Positions 1-11,388 of a stretch of 64,000 nucleotides of DNA are shown here, in pieces. The DNA lies in assembly GCA_964028335.1 (NCBI GenBank), contig OZ034806.1, positions 28,452,957 to 28,516,956 on the forward strand, in the 5' to 3' direction. The stretch's first letter is position 1. Every line of letters begins with the position of its first letter. Below the pieces are notes generated by a model that was given only the letters and a program-made list of their open reading frames with translations, was not told the DNA's origin and searched no databases. The translations under genes and the position numbers were made by a program. Source of the stretch: Altica lythri. Lineage: Eukaryota; Arthropoda; Insecta; Coleoptera; Chrysomelidae.

Positions 1-782
1 ATTACCTTTCTTACATTGAAAACTGAAATGACCAAAACATAAACAATTTGAACAAATTTTCATTTCTTTTACTTTGTTCCATCTATCTTGAACTAATAGT
101 TTTAGAAATTTATCACAAGAGTAAATTAAATGTCTGCAAAAATTACATTTTAAGTCAGGCGTACGTTCGGAATTTGTAAAAAATGATTGGCGAGCTTTTG
201 CTTTATCGTTTAATCGCATATCTTTTGCATTCATTTGTAATGTATCTAAAAAATCTGCTCTGTGTTTTAGAAATTCACAGAAATGAGTAAATGTAGGCAA
301 AGATTTGTCTTTTATAGATTGCTCCCATTCACGAATAGTATTTTTATCGAGTTTCAACGATATCATATATATAATCATAGCATCCCAATGTTCCGTTGGA
401 AGTTTTAATGTTTTTAATGCCCTTAAATGCTTGTTTACACAGTCGACTAATCCGCGTAAACCTGAAGCCGATTTTTTACTTAAATTATCGATTTCAAATA
501 AAGATTTTAAATGATTGTTAACTAATAATCTGGGATTATCAAATCTATCACATAATATTGCCCATGCATCATTATAATTGTGAGCAGCAAATTCGAGACT
601 TTGAATAATTTTTAAACCTTCGTCACCTAAACATGATCTTAAATAGTGGTATTTTTGAATATCAGATAATGATACATTATTATGGAAAAGTGCTTCAAAT
701 GTGTCCTTAAATTCTAACCATTTACTAAATTCGCAGTTGAAAGTAGGACATTTAATTGGGGGTAGTGTTTCATCAAGACAAG

Positions 783-955
783 AAAGTTTCTCGATTTTGT
801 CTTGTTCTTGTCTCGATTTCAAGACAAGATCAAGACAAGAAGTGAACTTCAAATTTCAAGACAAGACAAGAACGACTCTGTCAAGAATCAAGAGATCTTG
901 ACAGAGAATCGAGAATTTGAGAATCGAGAATTTCTTGATTTTTCTCTATACCACC
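783..955. repeat. hAT subterminal CAAGACAAGA repeats, left
   Basis: Inside the left TIR, variants of caagacaaga and tcttgtct recur about eight times in both orientations, together with tandem GAGAATCGAGAATTT units. A mirror-image cluster lies at 3895-4029. In hAT elements such subterminal repeats commonly bind the transposase; that role here is inferred from position. Confidence 0.75.
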
Positions 956-998
956 CATTATTAATTAGAAAAAATATTGAATTTGAAAAAACTTTATT

Positions 999-3614
999 TC
1001 ATTCAGTATTTAACAATTCATTGGTAAGCCAAGAATTCAAGCAGAGCTGGCTCGTGCAGGACTCATTGTTCAGCCTATTACGATGTTTTCTGATATATAA
1101 AGAAGCCTTGGAAAATAACCTTTCACTCGGAGTAGATGTTGCCATGATAGATAAAACATCTTTGGCCATTCTCGATAAATTTGGATAGGCTATTTCGTGT
1201 TTCCGCCACCAATCCAAAATATCAGTCTTTTCTTCGGCCCTAGGACTGTCATAATATTCATTTAGCTCCTTTCTCCATGATTCTGAAGTCACATTTTGAT
1301 CGTCTTCTGATCTCGTAAATATGGAACTGAAGTTGAAGTCGAAGTCATCGTCTTGCAAAGATTCTGGAGTAGAGTTAATATTTTTAAATTCTTGCAATCC
1401 CCTCGGCAATCCTTGTATTGGGGGAGGTGAAATGAAGTAATTGGACTTGAAAATTTTCTCAAATTTCGTTATCGAAATTTGTTCTAATGCTTGACCCCAA
1501 GCTGTCATTTGGAAAGTACTTTTTTTATGACGGGGATCTAAAATCATGGCAGTACAATACATCCAATTAGTTTTATTATAATGCTTGAGGATCTTGTCTC
1601 TTGACGAGTTCAGTGACAATATAACTTTTTCGTCTAAGATGTCCCTGTCTTCTTTTCCATCTAATTTTTTAGCCCAAAGCTCCAATTTATCCAGTAGGAT
1701 ATTAATGCCAATAACAACTGTCGAGATTGTGCAAGTTTGATCGCCATTCCACATATCTGTTAATACTTTGAAACCTCTTAAATATTTTGAGATATTACTT
1801 AGAAGATTCCAAGTCTGTTCATTCATTATATATTTTTTCAAGTGAATGTTATTATCACACAATATGTTTATTGCCGCTTTAAATTTCAGGCCCCAATTAA
1901 GCATATCGTATGTTGAGTTCCACCTGTTCTTAACATCAATAACTGGCTCTAGAAATTTCGTATTGGTCGTATCGCAGCAGATCTGAAATTTTTTTTTAGC
2001 TGCTCTGATTTCTTAATCTTTTTAGCTAATGATCTAATCGTAGATATTGGAGAGTGATTAGAATCACTATTATAGTCTTCTTCAGATTCCTCTACTTCGT
2101 CTTCCGTATCTGTATATTCGGAATTAGAATTAGCCGGTTCATAGTTTAAAAGTTTCAAGAAATCTTGAGCTCCTAAATGTAGAATATGAGCAAAGCAGAG
2201 AAAGTGGTTGTCTGTCGCATCCAAACTTGGGATTAGATTGCTCAATTGTTTCATAAAGGTAAAGTTTGACCCGGTGTTGTCAGTAGTGATACCTTGAATT
2301 TTCTCTTCCAGATTATATGCTCTAACAACTTTATGAAAGAGAGTGGCAATATCTTCTCCTTTATGCTTTGCGTTAGATGGCAAAAAATCCAAGGTAATTG
2401 ATTGTAACTTATAGCTTTCCGTGATGAAGTGGGCTGTTATACCATAAAATGAACGATTGGCAATAGAGGACCAGCCATCAATAGTGAAAGATATTTTAGA
2501 TTTATTATTCATAAGTATTTGCTTAACTTTATTCCTTAATAGATTGAATTGATCCAACACTATTTTTCTAACAGTGTTTCATCCAGGTAGTGACACTTCC
2601 TTTTTTAAATACTTGTGAGTATCAACTACTGACTCATCTTCGAAAAAATTGAATGGCAAGTATTTTCGTATCACCATCTTTCCTAGTGCTTCCTGAAATT
2701 CTTGCTGTGTATATTTGGAAGAAGTGGTTCTCTGCAACGAAAAGCGTCTTCATTAGTCTTCTAATCCTTATTAGGCTCTTAAGTTTATAAAAACGTACCG
2801 GAAAACGAAGTGAAAAGCAACTGCAGTACCAATCGCTACTGTTTTCGACTTTCGGGAAAGAAATGCTTCGATAATGAATTGAAACAACTGTTAATATTCA
2901 CATCGACCTTAAGTGAATCGAAACATGAGAATATGACAATGTATTATTACACATTAGCTCCTACATAGAAACATTCATGTTGAAAAGAGTTGCTTATCAC
3001 ACCATTTAACGGTACATAAAATGCACATTAGTTGAAAGAAAGGAAATGATAGAAGGCAACAATTGAACAATTTTTCTGATACTAACCTGGAACTTCGGTG
3101 GATTACTGTTTATCGAAATATAATTTGCAATGGAGTTTGAGCTGTGTTCTTCGGAGAGATCGGTTATGGTGGCATTCCCAGCATTCGTTTTGTTTGCTGA
3201 TATTACCACACTGGGATGTTTACCTTGCACGTGCCGTGTTAACCCACTGGTGTTGCAGTTCTTCATTTTGATAATTGTCTTCTTGCCTATTTTTCTGCAT
3301 AATTTACATTCTCCTACTTTGTTGTTCTTTTCTGAGGTTGAAGCAATATCGAAGTAGGAAGAAACTATTTTACTTATTTTAGGTTTTTTAATGACTACAC
3401 CAGAGCCAGTTTCGGGGATATTACGTTTATTTGACGTTAATACGGTTGGAGAGGATTGATGTTCTTGGAAGACATTTTCAAGAACTGATTAATTAGATTT
3501 CTCATAGTCGAATTCATCGTGTGCTTCCGAAAGACTATCATCGTCCTTTTCCGGTTGATATTCACTTCCACTATCACTGTTAGAATTATGGAGATTTAGG
3601 ATATTCTCCTCCAT
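999..3614 (-). pseudogene. hAT transposase with BED finger, one intron, decayed
   Basis: Start codon at 3612-3614. Exon 1 has an acidic N-terminus and a BED-type zinc finger (CKLC...TRHVQGKHP near 3220-3310). A 355-bp intron (3086 to 2732, GTTAGT...TTGCAG) separates it from the catalytic exon. That exon holds the ribonuclease-H-like region with ITTDNTGSN and CFAHILHL, and ends in a hATC dimerisation domain (STPSERLFSKAS) near residue 270 of the last open segment. Decay: an in-frame TAA about 40 codons in, an in-frame TGA near 2575, and a one-base slip in an A-run near 1985. The protein would cut and paste the element as a multimer. This copy cannot encode a full product, though non-autonomous movement from another source is possible because both TIRs are intact. 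Confidence 0.93.
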
Positions 3615-3894
3615 TTCACTGCATAATTAACCGAAATGCTAAAGCAAATCCGAAAGTAACATATCACGTTAGAAGATAGCTTACGACTGAAAATATTTTA
3701 GGATCTAGCAAACAAACGTGCCCTCATACGCACAACCACTACATGAAAAAAGGTTTAGATTTATGTAGAGCTTCTTTTTACGGTATAATTATAGCAAACC
3801 CTGCAAAAAATAACTGTAAAATACGATAAAGTTCTTAGAATTTATCGAAGACACCGCCTCAGACTAAACACCGGTACTCATAAAAGGGAAGCCG

Positions 3895-4029
3895 CATCAA
3901 GATCGAGAAATTTCGAGACTCTTGACATCAAGACAAGAAATAATTCATCAAGAAGGTGTCGAGACAAGAATGATTATTTCTCTTCTAGAAATTTTCAAGA
4001 CAAGACAAGATTTACTCATCAAGACAAGA
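3895..4029. repeat. hAT subterminal CAAGACAAGA repeats, right
   Basis: Counterpart of the left cluster: short runs such as tcaagacaaga and tcttgacatcaagacaag repeat up to the right TIR. They lie outside the transposase coding region. Confidence 0.75.
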
Positions 4030-4987
4030 TTTCTTGTCTTGATGAAACACTAATTGGGGGTAATTTTACCATATTGAAATTGCAATTGTCATTAACAGAC
4101 GGAGTAGTAATAGTATTTGCCGGTAAAACCGTAGAGGAATTGTCACATTTGCTAATAATATTTTTTGCATTCGCTATATAATCCAATAAACTATCATCAA
4201 ATATATCGCGCTCTTGTCGTTGAGTGTCAAGTTGATTGTCCGGACAAATCTCTTCAATATTTTGTTGGACTGTTTCAAATTCCTCGTCCAACAGTTCTAA
4301 TTTATGAATTCTGATTTGCAACTCAATAACGTCCTTATTGTCTAATGACCTGTCCGTAACAAATTTATTTTCTAATAGCTCAACTCATTGACTCCGCCGC
4401 GTTTGCGTATTAAAACAGTTAAGTCTTTTTCAGTCATTGTGAAGATAATAGTAAATCAAATCCAAATAAATTAAATTAAACTCTTCGTATTGACTAAACG
4501 TAGTAAATATCAATAGTATGAAATTAATAAAATCGTACACAACTCTTATATAAATACAAAGTAGTGAGTAAATGGTAAAATAACTTTGTAATAGTTTAAA
4601 GGCGTATAAATCGTTAAATTGGTATCAAACTCACAAGAAACTATGTATCAAATGTCATGCACCTCGTTTATTGTCAAACGAGTGTACTAATCGAAATCAA
4701 AATCAAATCGTGTTACTTGTATTAATCGTATTAATTGGGTTAATTGTAATCGTAAATTTGAACAAAATATTAAATCGAATAAATCATACTCCTGTGCACT
4801 CCTTCTTGTTTTTTATACCCAATCTAATTGTACAAATCGAATTTAAATAATTGAGAATAAATGAAGGACAATAGAAATAAAAAAGGTTAGGACAATAGAA
4901 ATAGAAAAGAATTGGCCCACCTTTTTATAATCGCTGCTCTATTTGTAATTGCCAATTACGTTGTTTGTTTGCTAATTTCTTCACAAT

Positions 4988-5007
4988 CCGGCTCGAAGGA
5001 CCAAACT
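4988..5007 (-). promoter_or_regulatory. BEL-1 primer-binding region
   Basis: On the minus strand this reads TTTGGTCCTTCGAGCCGGAT, a sequence I recognise as recurring just inside the 5' LTR of insect BEL/Pao elements. It sits directly after a minus-strand CCAGAACA, a sensible LTR end. The leader between here and the gag start (4438-4987) has no ORF of note. Confidence 0.6.
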
Positions 5008-5008
5008 T

Positions 5009-5433
5009 TGTTCTGGTGAAATCCACCTCTTCAACATAATGAACTGTTTATTTTTATAACCATTTATTCAAATACAGTAAATTAGCAAATTGACAACTTT
5101 TTAAAAAAAATAACATCACATTAAAGTCAAAAATTGATATCTGTTTCTTGGCTACGCAAAACAAAAACAGCTTAGTCTTGGTGCCTTTTAAAAAGCGCAG
5201 TTTACAAGTCTAAAACAAACACAAAAAGCATCCGGCACTTCAACACCTGCATTAAAAGACTTTCAAATTGATTAAAATAATTAATGTATCTTTCTAGACT
5301 AGAATTGGTTAAAAATACACTACAGATAAAAGGACGAACATTTTTTTAAATTTTAGTTTAACAAATATGCACTCTATTTCAAAATTTGATTCAATTATTT
5401 CATAAAGAATCTTTTTGTTAAAAGCAGCCAACA
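5009..5433 (-). repeat. Probable 5' LTR of BEL-1
   Basis: The inner boundary at 5009 (TG on plus, CA on minus) is set by the adjacent primer-binding region. The outer boundary at about 5433 is inferred from a minus-strand TGTTGGCTGC start and is uncertain, because the partner LTR is outside the window. A minus-strand AATAAA occurs at about 5068-5073. The 70 bases between here and the LINE tail at 5504 hold nothing I recognise. Confidence 0.45.
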
Positions 5434-5836
5434 CTCCACCGGCCGTTGTATTCCTATCTCTCCTTATTACGGTGTATCAGTCATCAAACAATTCTGATGA
5501 AAATATAATAATAATAATAATAAAATCTTTATTAAAGAAAATAAATGCATACAAAAGAATAAATAAGATACAATTCAATATATTAAAAGGCGAGATTTCG
5601 GTAATTATTTTACAAAGTAAAAAAATCCCCGATTTTAAAATCTAACCCCAAGTAAATATAATTTACAATTAAAGAACCCTAAAATAACATTTAGCTAAAA
5701 ACACCGTGATGGAGGAAGCTGCGTACTGCCAGGAATAAGTAGGTACTATTGCAAGCCTTACATAAAAATAAAAGAAGAATTCGACAAATATTAGGAAAGT
5801 GAAAGAAAAGCGCACTATACAAATCAATACTATAAG

Positions 5837-6203
5837 CATGGAGACTAGACAAGGAGTACGCACTCGACCGGGGGAATTGCCAAAATCTGTCCACGGTATC
5901 GTACATATTAGGTTTACTTTTTTCACCACTAGCGTCGCTAGTTTTCCTTTTGTACCGGTATGAATATAGACAATTAAATAATCGTGGATTATTAAATTGG
6001 TTTTTATTATTTATATCTGAAAGATCGAACTATTTTTTTATTGTGTAAATAAATTAATAATGAAATAATTAAAAATTATTAATTTTATTTCAAACTACGT
6101 CCTCATTGGTCGCCATTTTGGTACAAATGGAACACCAGCGCCCTCTTATTTTGATAGCCCTATTTGCATACATGGAGTTCGTACTCCTTGTCTAGTCTCC
6201 ATG
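5837..6203. mobile_element. 367-bp MITE with 24-bp TIRs
   Basis: Perfect 24-bp inverted ends (5837-5860 and 6180-6203) start CATGGAGACTAGACAAGGAG. The flanks are ACTATAAG (5829-5836) and ACTATAGG (6204-6211), an 8-bp target duplication with one mismatch. Eight-base duplications fit hAT or P-type mobilisation; the TIR alone does not decide which. No coding capacity. The insertion lies exactly at the LINE stop codon. Confidence 0.9.
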
Positions 6204-6204
6204 A

Positions 6205-7958
6205 CTATAGGGTAGACATAAACATACGTTTTAGTTTAAATTTAAATGAGGCAATAGAGAGCTGTTTGAAAGATTTTGGGATAGAGTTATAAGTGTTAGC
6301 TATCTGGTAGGAAAAGCTCTTTTTAAATAACTGTAATCTATGAGCTGGCACGCTTAAAAGCCCTCTATGCCTCAAATTCAAATGATGTACATCAGTTCTG
6401 AACGTGATTTTTTTCATTAAGTATGGTGGACAGCGTAAGGTTATAATCCTATGATATAAGCAAGATGAATGTAGCCTACGTCTGGATTTCATATCTAGCC
6501 AACCTGCATCTATAAGCTTATGTGATATCCTCTCCCTACGGCGAATACCAAAGATAAGGCGAAGACACGAATTTTGCATTTTTTGAATTTTCCGAATGGA
6601 GGTGCTGTGGAGGAAGGGGCCATACAACGTATCACAATAGTTAAATTTAGACAGGACCAGGGACTCACACAAAATTTTACGGTTATTTACACTGACACAG
6701 GAACGATTGTTATAAATAGTTTTTAAAGCGAAAAATGCACTCTGAAGCAGACCGTTTACATGATATTTAAAAGACAATGCATCATCGATCACAACACCCA
6801 GAACTTTTGCTCTGTCAACAAAGTCAAGTTGCACTCCATTGACATTTAATATGATAGGTGGTAAAACATTGCGAACAGAGGAGCAGCAAAGAGAAGGGCT
6901 TTTGATTTAATTGGATTAATATGCAGCGCGTGAATCTTGGAAGCCTTCGTTAACGATTCCAGATCGTCATTAATTAGGCGAATAGCCTCAACGACGTTAG
7001 ATGGATTGAATGAGTGGTAAATCTGGGTGTCATCGGCGTATAGATGAATTTTACAGGATTTAATGTAAGAGTGAATATTAGAAGTATAAACAGTGTACAG
7101 GAGAGGACCCAATATACTTCCTTGTGTTACACCCGTTCGAATTGATGACCAGCGAGAATTTTCCCCATTTAAGACTACCCTCTGCATTCGATCCTCAAGA
7201 TACCCAGATAGTAATAGCACCGCACTATCACTCAAACCGCTATAGTGTAAAATTGATGTAAGTGTTCTGTGGTCTAGAGAATCAAACGCTTTGGAATAGT
7301 CCAACAATACTAGTATAGTTGCCTGTCCCCTATCTAAGGCCTTGACAATGTCGTCTGTTATATGTAACAATGCCGTTTCGCAGCTATGGTGAGATCGAAA
7401 GCCTGATTGGTGTTCGTGAATTATGTTGTTGGCATAAAAAAACTCAGTAAGTTGGTCATGTATAACTGATTCCCATATTTTTGAGAAGGTAGATAAGATA
7501 GTGATAGGTCTGAGGTCAGCATAGCTGGAAGGTTGAGACGTTTTAGGGAGAGGCATCACTAGAGACTCTTTCCATTCACTGGGGAAGACTGAGTTTTCAA
7601 TGGAGTAGTTAACAATGTGGACAATATATGGTATGAGATGAGGTAGACAAAGTGATAACATATATTTATCAATACCATCTGAACCTGCACTAGAATTCTT
7701 TAGTTTATTAATTGTTTTAATTATATCAACGTCATTTATCAAACGAAAATTAAATATATCTCGTACTTTACAATTATTGGCATAAAGGTCACATAATTCA
7801 GTATTATAAGTCGATGTAGGAACAGAGGCAATAAAATGATCATTAATTTTAGAAACATCCCTAAGAGAAGTTGGTATTGTTTTCTGAAAACCAGTAATAC
7901 GTAGTTTACGTAGACGCTTCCAAAGCTCAGAAGGTCCAGAGTTAGTTGTTAAAATGTT
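6205..7958 (-). pseudogene. LINE reverse transcriptase (ORF2 fragment)
   Basis: The reading frame can be followed from about 7957 through the 298-residue segment at 6846-7742. RT motifs are visible in order: the SSAGSDGID region, the DLRPITILS stretch, LDYSKAFDSLDH, GVTQGSILGPLL and the catalytic YADDTQ. A frame break near 6846-6890 separates it from the 209-residue C-terminal part at 6205-6834, which has the thumb-like NYCDTLYGP...RKIQKMQNSCLRLIF region of CR1/L2/Rex-type ORF2. The stop codon (6205-6207) lies inside the MITE's target duplication. There is no endonuclease, so this is a 5'-truncated copy that reverse transcription could not complete. Confidence 0.85.
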
Positions 7959-8387
7959 TATTTAGTTAAAAGTTTTATATACAATTTTAATTAAGTTCAT
8001 CAATTAAGTTTTGCTCAATTTAGCTCATAACAATTCTTACTTTTAAATTGTTATTACCCAGCGAAGACCACGGGGAGGTATGAGCATTCTTCGCCAACGG
8101 GATGGAGGGGTGAGGTATAAATTTTAGCGAGGTTACGAGTGTTAGTATATAAAAATAAATAATAATAAATATATAAAAAATATCACAGATCAATATCACA
8201 GATAATATCACAAAATTGAAACAAAGTCAATTGTAAAATAAAAACTTAAAAATGAATTCTTCAAAAAAAAATTAAAAAAAAATTCTGATAAAACAAAAAA
8301 GAAATTCTAAAAAAAAATTCTGAAAAACTAAAAAAAAATTCTAATTCAAACTAAAAATAAAATCTTCAAAAAAAACTAAAAATAAAT
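7959..8387. other. AT-rich spacer with A-rich tandem motif
   Basis: No gene is visible. From about 8235 to 8390 an AAATTCT/AAAAACTAAAAA motif repeats imperfectly, directly downstream of the DD82E transposase stop codon. TTCGCCAACG at about 8088-8097 may be the left terminal repeat of that element. Confidence 0.5.
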
Positions 8388-10023
8388 TCAGTTGTCACTT
8401 TCGTCAATTTGGTCGCCAAATGTAAGATCATTATCTGAACATTCTGAGCTCCATTCTTCGGAACTGCCCGTATTGACATTGAAAACTAAATCTTGGGCAG
8501 TGTCTAATAGATGCTCTTTTTTCATTAAATCTAATTCGTACTTATGTACATGTTCGCAAACTCTTTTCCACTCCTCAGTGGTAATGCTGGAGAACTTCTG
8601 TCTTGCACGATTTTCGACGTCACCACATCTAAATGTTATATTATGACTTCCAACCCAATTTTTGACCGCGGCCCAAATTTTTTCTATAGGGTTTAATTCT
8701 GGGTGATATGGTGGTAATCTTACAACAGAGTGTCCGTCTTTTCTCATTTCCTCATCTAGAACGTATTTTAGAAAGCGGGGTTTGTGCGATTTTATTACTT
8801 CATAGAGTTCGACTTTTGTCATGTCGACTGTATGAGGGATGCTCTTGTCCGTTAGCCAATTCAACATGACTTCCTTTCTAGATGAGGCGGTTGGAAGTCT
8901 TTCCATCATTGTATTGTGATAGCTAGCATTATCTATCACCAACACACTTTTTTCTGGAATGTTGGGAATGAGTTGTGTTCTCACCCAACGCATGAAATTT
9001 TCCGTGTTTATGTCATCGTGATAATCTCCAGTCTTTTTTCCAGACTTAAATATTAACAGTCCATTTTCCACAAACCCCTTTTCTCCTCCTGCATGTACCA
9101 TAATTAGCCTTTGTCCCTTTCTATAAGGCGCTTTTAATGTTTGGTCTGGTTTGGTCGTATCTATCCATGTTTTTGTAGAGGTATGCGAACTATGCAAATA
9201 AGTTTCATCGGTATATATAATATTTCTACCGTCGCGGCGAAAATCTCTAATTTTTTTCAAAAACTCTACGCGTTTTAACCTTACATCGTGGCTTTCCATA
9301 AGTGCTTGTCGATTGTCTGGTGTTTTGTCCCAGGTGAAACCTAATTTTTTTACAACCCTTCTAAAGGATTGTAATGACCCTGCAAAACCTACTTAGGCGT
9401 CCTTCACTCTTTGTAGAGCCTTCTTCATCGTTGGGCGTTGTTTTTCTATAATATAAAAGTTGTTAATAATGGATCGAATTCGATCTCCTTGCCCTTGACT
9501 AATAAATGTTTTAGAATTCGGACGACCCCTCTTTTTTTGAGAATTACTTAAATTTAAATCATTTGAAGTTGATGTCGAGGGACGGTCGTCAATGACGACT
9601 GATGTTGACATTTTTGTAACATCATCTACTTCTAAAGCACTTATTTTTTTATTTACTCGATGGATGACATCCTTAGAAACACCCGTAGCTGCCATAATTC
9701 GTTGGCGAAAATTATTGATTGGAATTTGTAGCTCATTTTTGGCTTCGTTTTTCATAAATTTACTTACGGAGTTAATAATTTGGTAGGCATCCGCCGAGTA
9801 ATGCTTTCTTCCCATTTTTGCGATGAAAAAATAAAAATACACTCGGTACTTACTGTACAAAACGTAAAACACTCAAACCGGTAAAACGAGGCACAAATTC
9901 ACGACGCCGCTGGGACTAACAAACAACGCACACGGAATCCGCTTAGCAATTGAATAGTACTAGAATTCTCCGGCTGCGCTCTGGAGGCGCTGCGGCGCGC
10001 GCCGATCGGAGATCGTTGGCGAA
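8088..10023 (-). mobile_element. IS630/Tc1/mariner-related element, DD82E spacing
   Basis: The transposase gene is unmistakable; the ends are not. TTCGCCAACG at about 8088 and CGTTGGCGAA at about 10014-10023 form a 10-bp inverted pair on either side of the gene, and a TA follows the right one, but the left lacks a clean TA. I therefore give approximate limits only. Confidence 0.55.
8388..9815 (-). pseudogene. DDE transposase, DD82E type, one nonsense codon
   Basis: Start codon at 9813-9815 (MGRKHYSAD). The first ~140 residues form a basic N-terminal region with a probable helix-turn-helix and a KKRGRP motif resembling an AT-hook. A single in-frame TAA at about 9394 separates it from the catalytic half, which reads on without shift to 8388. 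The catalytic triad is visible: D in IYTDETYLH, D in VLVIDNASYHN, and E in LNPIEKIW. I count 82 residues between the second D and the E, far longer than the 34-41 usual in Tc1/mariner. The extra length holds a conserved-looking block (VDMTKVELYEVIKSHKP). That spacing matches, as I recall, the group called Sailor. Except for the TAA this copy looks nearly complete and may be fairly young. Confidence 0.88.
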
Positions 10024-10604
10024 TATCCCCACATTGCTGAATTTTACTGGAGCTGTCGCGATATTTTTGTAATCATCTCTATCTATACTTCGTGGGCACG
10101 ACACTAAAATCACATTACCTACATAATTCTACATTACTGAGAAAAGAACATGTTTTGGTGTCTTATCTGTAAACTTCAAAATTTCGTGAAAATATATGGT
10201 TGAAATCAGAAATAAAATATCTTTACGTTTCTGGTATTTATTTATTTTTATTACTCACATATATTTTTTAAATTCTGTACCATTGTAAGGAATGGTAAGT
10301 AAATCCAAATTCCCATAGTTTTACCTACAGGATATTGTGGTGAACTCTATTAAATGCCTTGAAGAAATCAGCATTAAACCATTTTGAATAATTATAAGTT
10401 CTAAAACGTTTTACTGGTATAAAGAAAGACACACATATATTTAAAATATTATAAAATCCTAAAACTGCCCTGTAACAACACCATTGAGTGCGTTAGATTC
10501 CTTAACGGTTAGAGGTTACTTACGTTTCTTCTACTCATTCGAGGCGCTGTGCGAAGAGAGAAGATTATTCATTCATTAATCTAAAGGCGGCGCCAGACAT
10601 GCGG
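10024..10604. other. No gene recognised
   Basis: About 580 bases of AT-rich sequence between two transposons. I see no ORF of note, repeat or structural RNA in it. Confidence 0.6.
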
Positions 10605-11367
10605 TATTCGTCAAATACTGAGCACGTGCTCGCTATTCGCCTATTAGTGTGAGTGGGACGCTCGCTATTCGGTAATGACTAATTTCTGTATTCGTCAAAT
10701 GTATTTGGTGTTACCGATCGTTGTCGGTTTTTTACCCCAATTCAAAGGAAACGAATATTCGGCGTTTGAGATTTTTAGTTCCATCCACACATTCGGCGAA
10801 GGTAGTCGTTGTGTATGAACTATATTGCTGCAAAATGGAGTGGACTAATGAAACCGTGTTGGAGTTTTTGGATGCCTATCAAAATGAGCCTGTAATATGG
10901 AATGCAAATCTTGAAAATCATAAAAATCGCAAACATATTTACGATGCATGGAAACGTATAGCGGCATTGATGGGTGAAAAATACACCATAAATGAGTTAA
11001 AGAAAAAGAAGGATTCATTAATGGCATCGTATAGATCCCGTTCACAAAAAGCAAAACAAAGCTTGAAAAGTGGTGCTGGGACTGATGAAATATACAAACC
11101 TTCTTCTCGTTTTCTTTTTCCTTTTTTTTTAATAATAATAAACCACTGGATATTACAACAAAAGCAGATAAACATAGCTCTGCATCACCATCCATCGCTA
11201 CGATCGGTATGTATCTGTGCTCGTGAATTGATATTCGTTGTCCCACATTGACTGGATACAAGACAAAATGCGAATATGTGGCGCAAGGTGCTTACCATTT
11301 AACGAACACTACACGAGCATCCAAATATTCGTATAATGGCGAGCACGTGCTCAGTATTTGACGAATA
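10605..11367 (+). mobile_element. Small PIF/Harbinger-type element carrying a MADF gene
   Basis: Inverted ends of about 33 bp with one mismatch (10605-10637 and 11335-11367) begin TATTCGTCAAATACTGAGCA. They enclose a MADF-domain ORF but no transposase. PIF/Harbinger elements normally carry two genes, a transposase and a Myb/SANT- or MADF-type protein, so a deletion derivative retaining only the second gene is the simplest reading. I could not define a target duplication. Confidence 0.7.
10835..11104 (+). pseudogene. MADF-domain protein fragment
   Basis: The likely start is the ATG at 10835 (MEWTNETVLEFLDAYQNE). The following ~85 residues fit a MADF domain: a first helix with FLDAYQNEPVIWN, then HIYDAWKRIAALMG and a basic third helix ending SRSQKAKQSLKSGAGTDEIYKPS. 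After about 11104 the frame runs into a T-rich stretch and loses similarity, so the C-terminal half is missing or frameshifted. MADF domains bind DNA; in PIF/Harbinger elements the partner protein helps import the transposase or target it to the TIRs (known for the family, inferred here). Confidence 0.7.
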
Positions 11368-11388
11368 TAGCATATACTTATAGAATAC

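Larger units (their letters stand above)
763..4052 (-). mobile_element. hAT DNA transposon inserted in BEL-1 gag
   Basis: The ends are 23-bp perfect terminal inverted repeats (763-785 and 4030-4052) beginning TAGTGTTTCATCAAG. The flanks carry a perfect 8-bp target duplication, ATTGGGGG, at 755-762 and 4053-4060. TIR start, 8-bp duplication and the encoded BED finger plus hATC domain all agree on hAT. Length is 3,290 bp. The single gene is on the minus strand and is decayed. Confidence 0.97.
1..4437 (-). pseudogene. gag: BEL-1 gag (DUF1759-type), broken by a hAT insertion
   Basis: The gag start codon is at 4435-4437. Coding sequence runs from there to 4061, is interrupted by the hAT element, and resumes from 754 down to base 1. 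The first piece carries the acidic N-terminal helix region. The second begins with a KCPTF-type motif and a WLEF..TFEALFHNN stretch typical of BEL/Pao DUF1759 gag, and ends in a cysteine/histidine-rich region like a zinc knuckle (CSNC...H...C) just before base 40. A separate one-base frameshift lies near 4382, inside the N-terminal piece. Gag would package element RNA into cytoplasmic particles. The frameshift and the insertion make this copy non-functional. Pol lies outside the window. Confidence 0.8.
1..5433 (-). mobile_element. BEL/Pao LTR retrotransposon BEL-1, 5' portion
   Basis: Reading leftward from a probable 5' LTR near 5.0-5.4 kb, the element shows a BEL-type primer-binding region, a roughly 550-base leader and a gag gene that leaves the window at base 1. 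Protease, RT and integrase must lie beyond the left edge. A hAT element (763-4052) splits gag. The family assignment rests on the DUF1759-type gag sequence and the primer-site sequence; the far LTR and the target duplication cannot be seen. Confidence 0.8.
5504..7958 (-). mobile_element. CR1/L2-like LINE, 5'-truncated, split by a MITE
   Basis: The minus-strand reverse transcriptase gene is followed, on the far side of a MITE (5837-6203), by about 330 bases of 3' UTR. The UTR contains AATAAAG and ends in a TAA/TTA microsatellite at 5504-5523, as in CR1/L2-type elements. The upstream edge at about 7958 is where the open frame stops making sense, so I take it as the 5' truncation point. No endonuclease domain is present. 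Confidence 0.8.
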
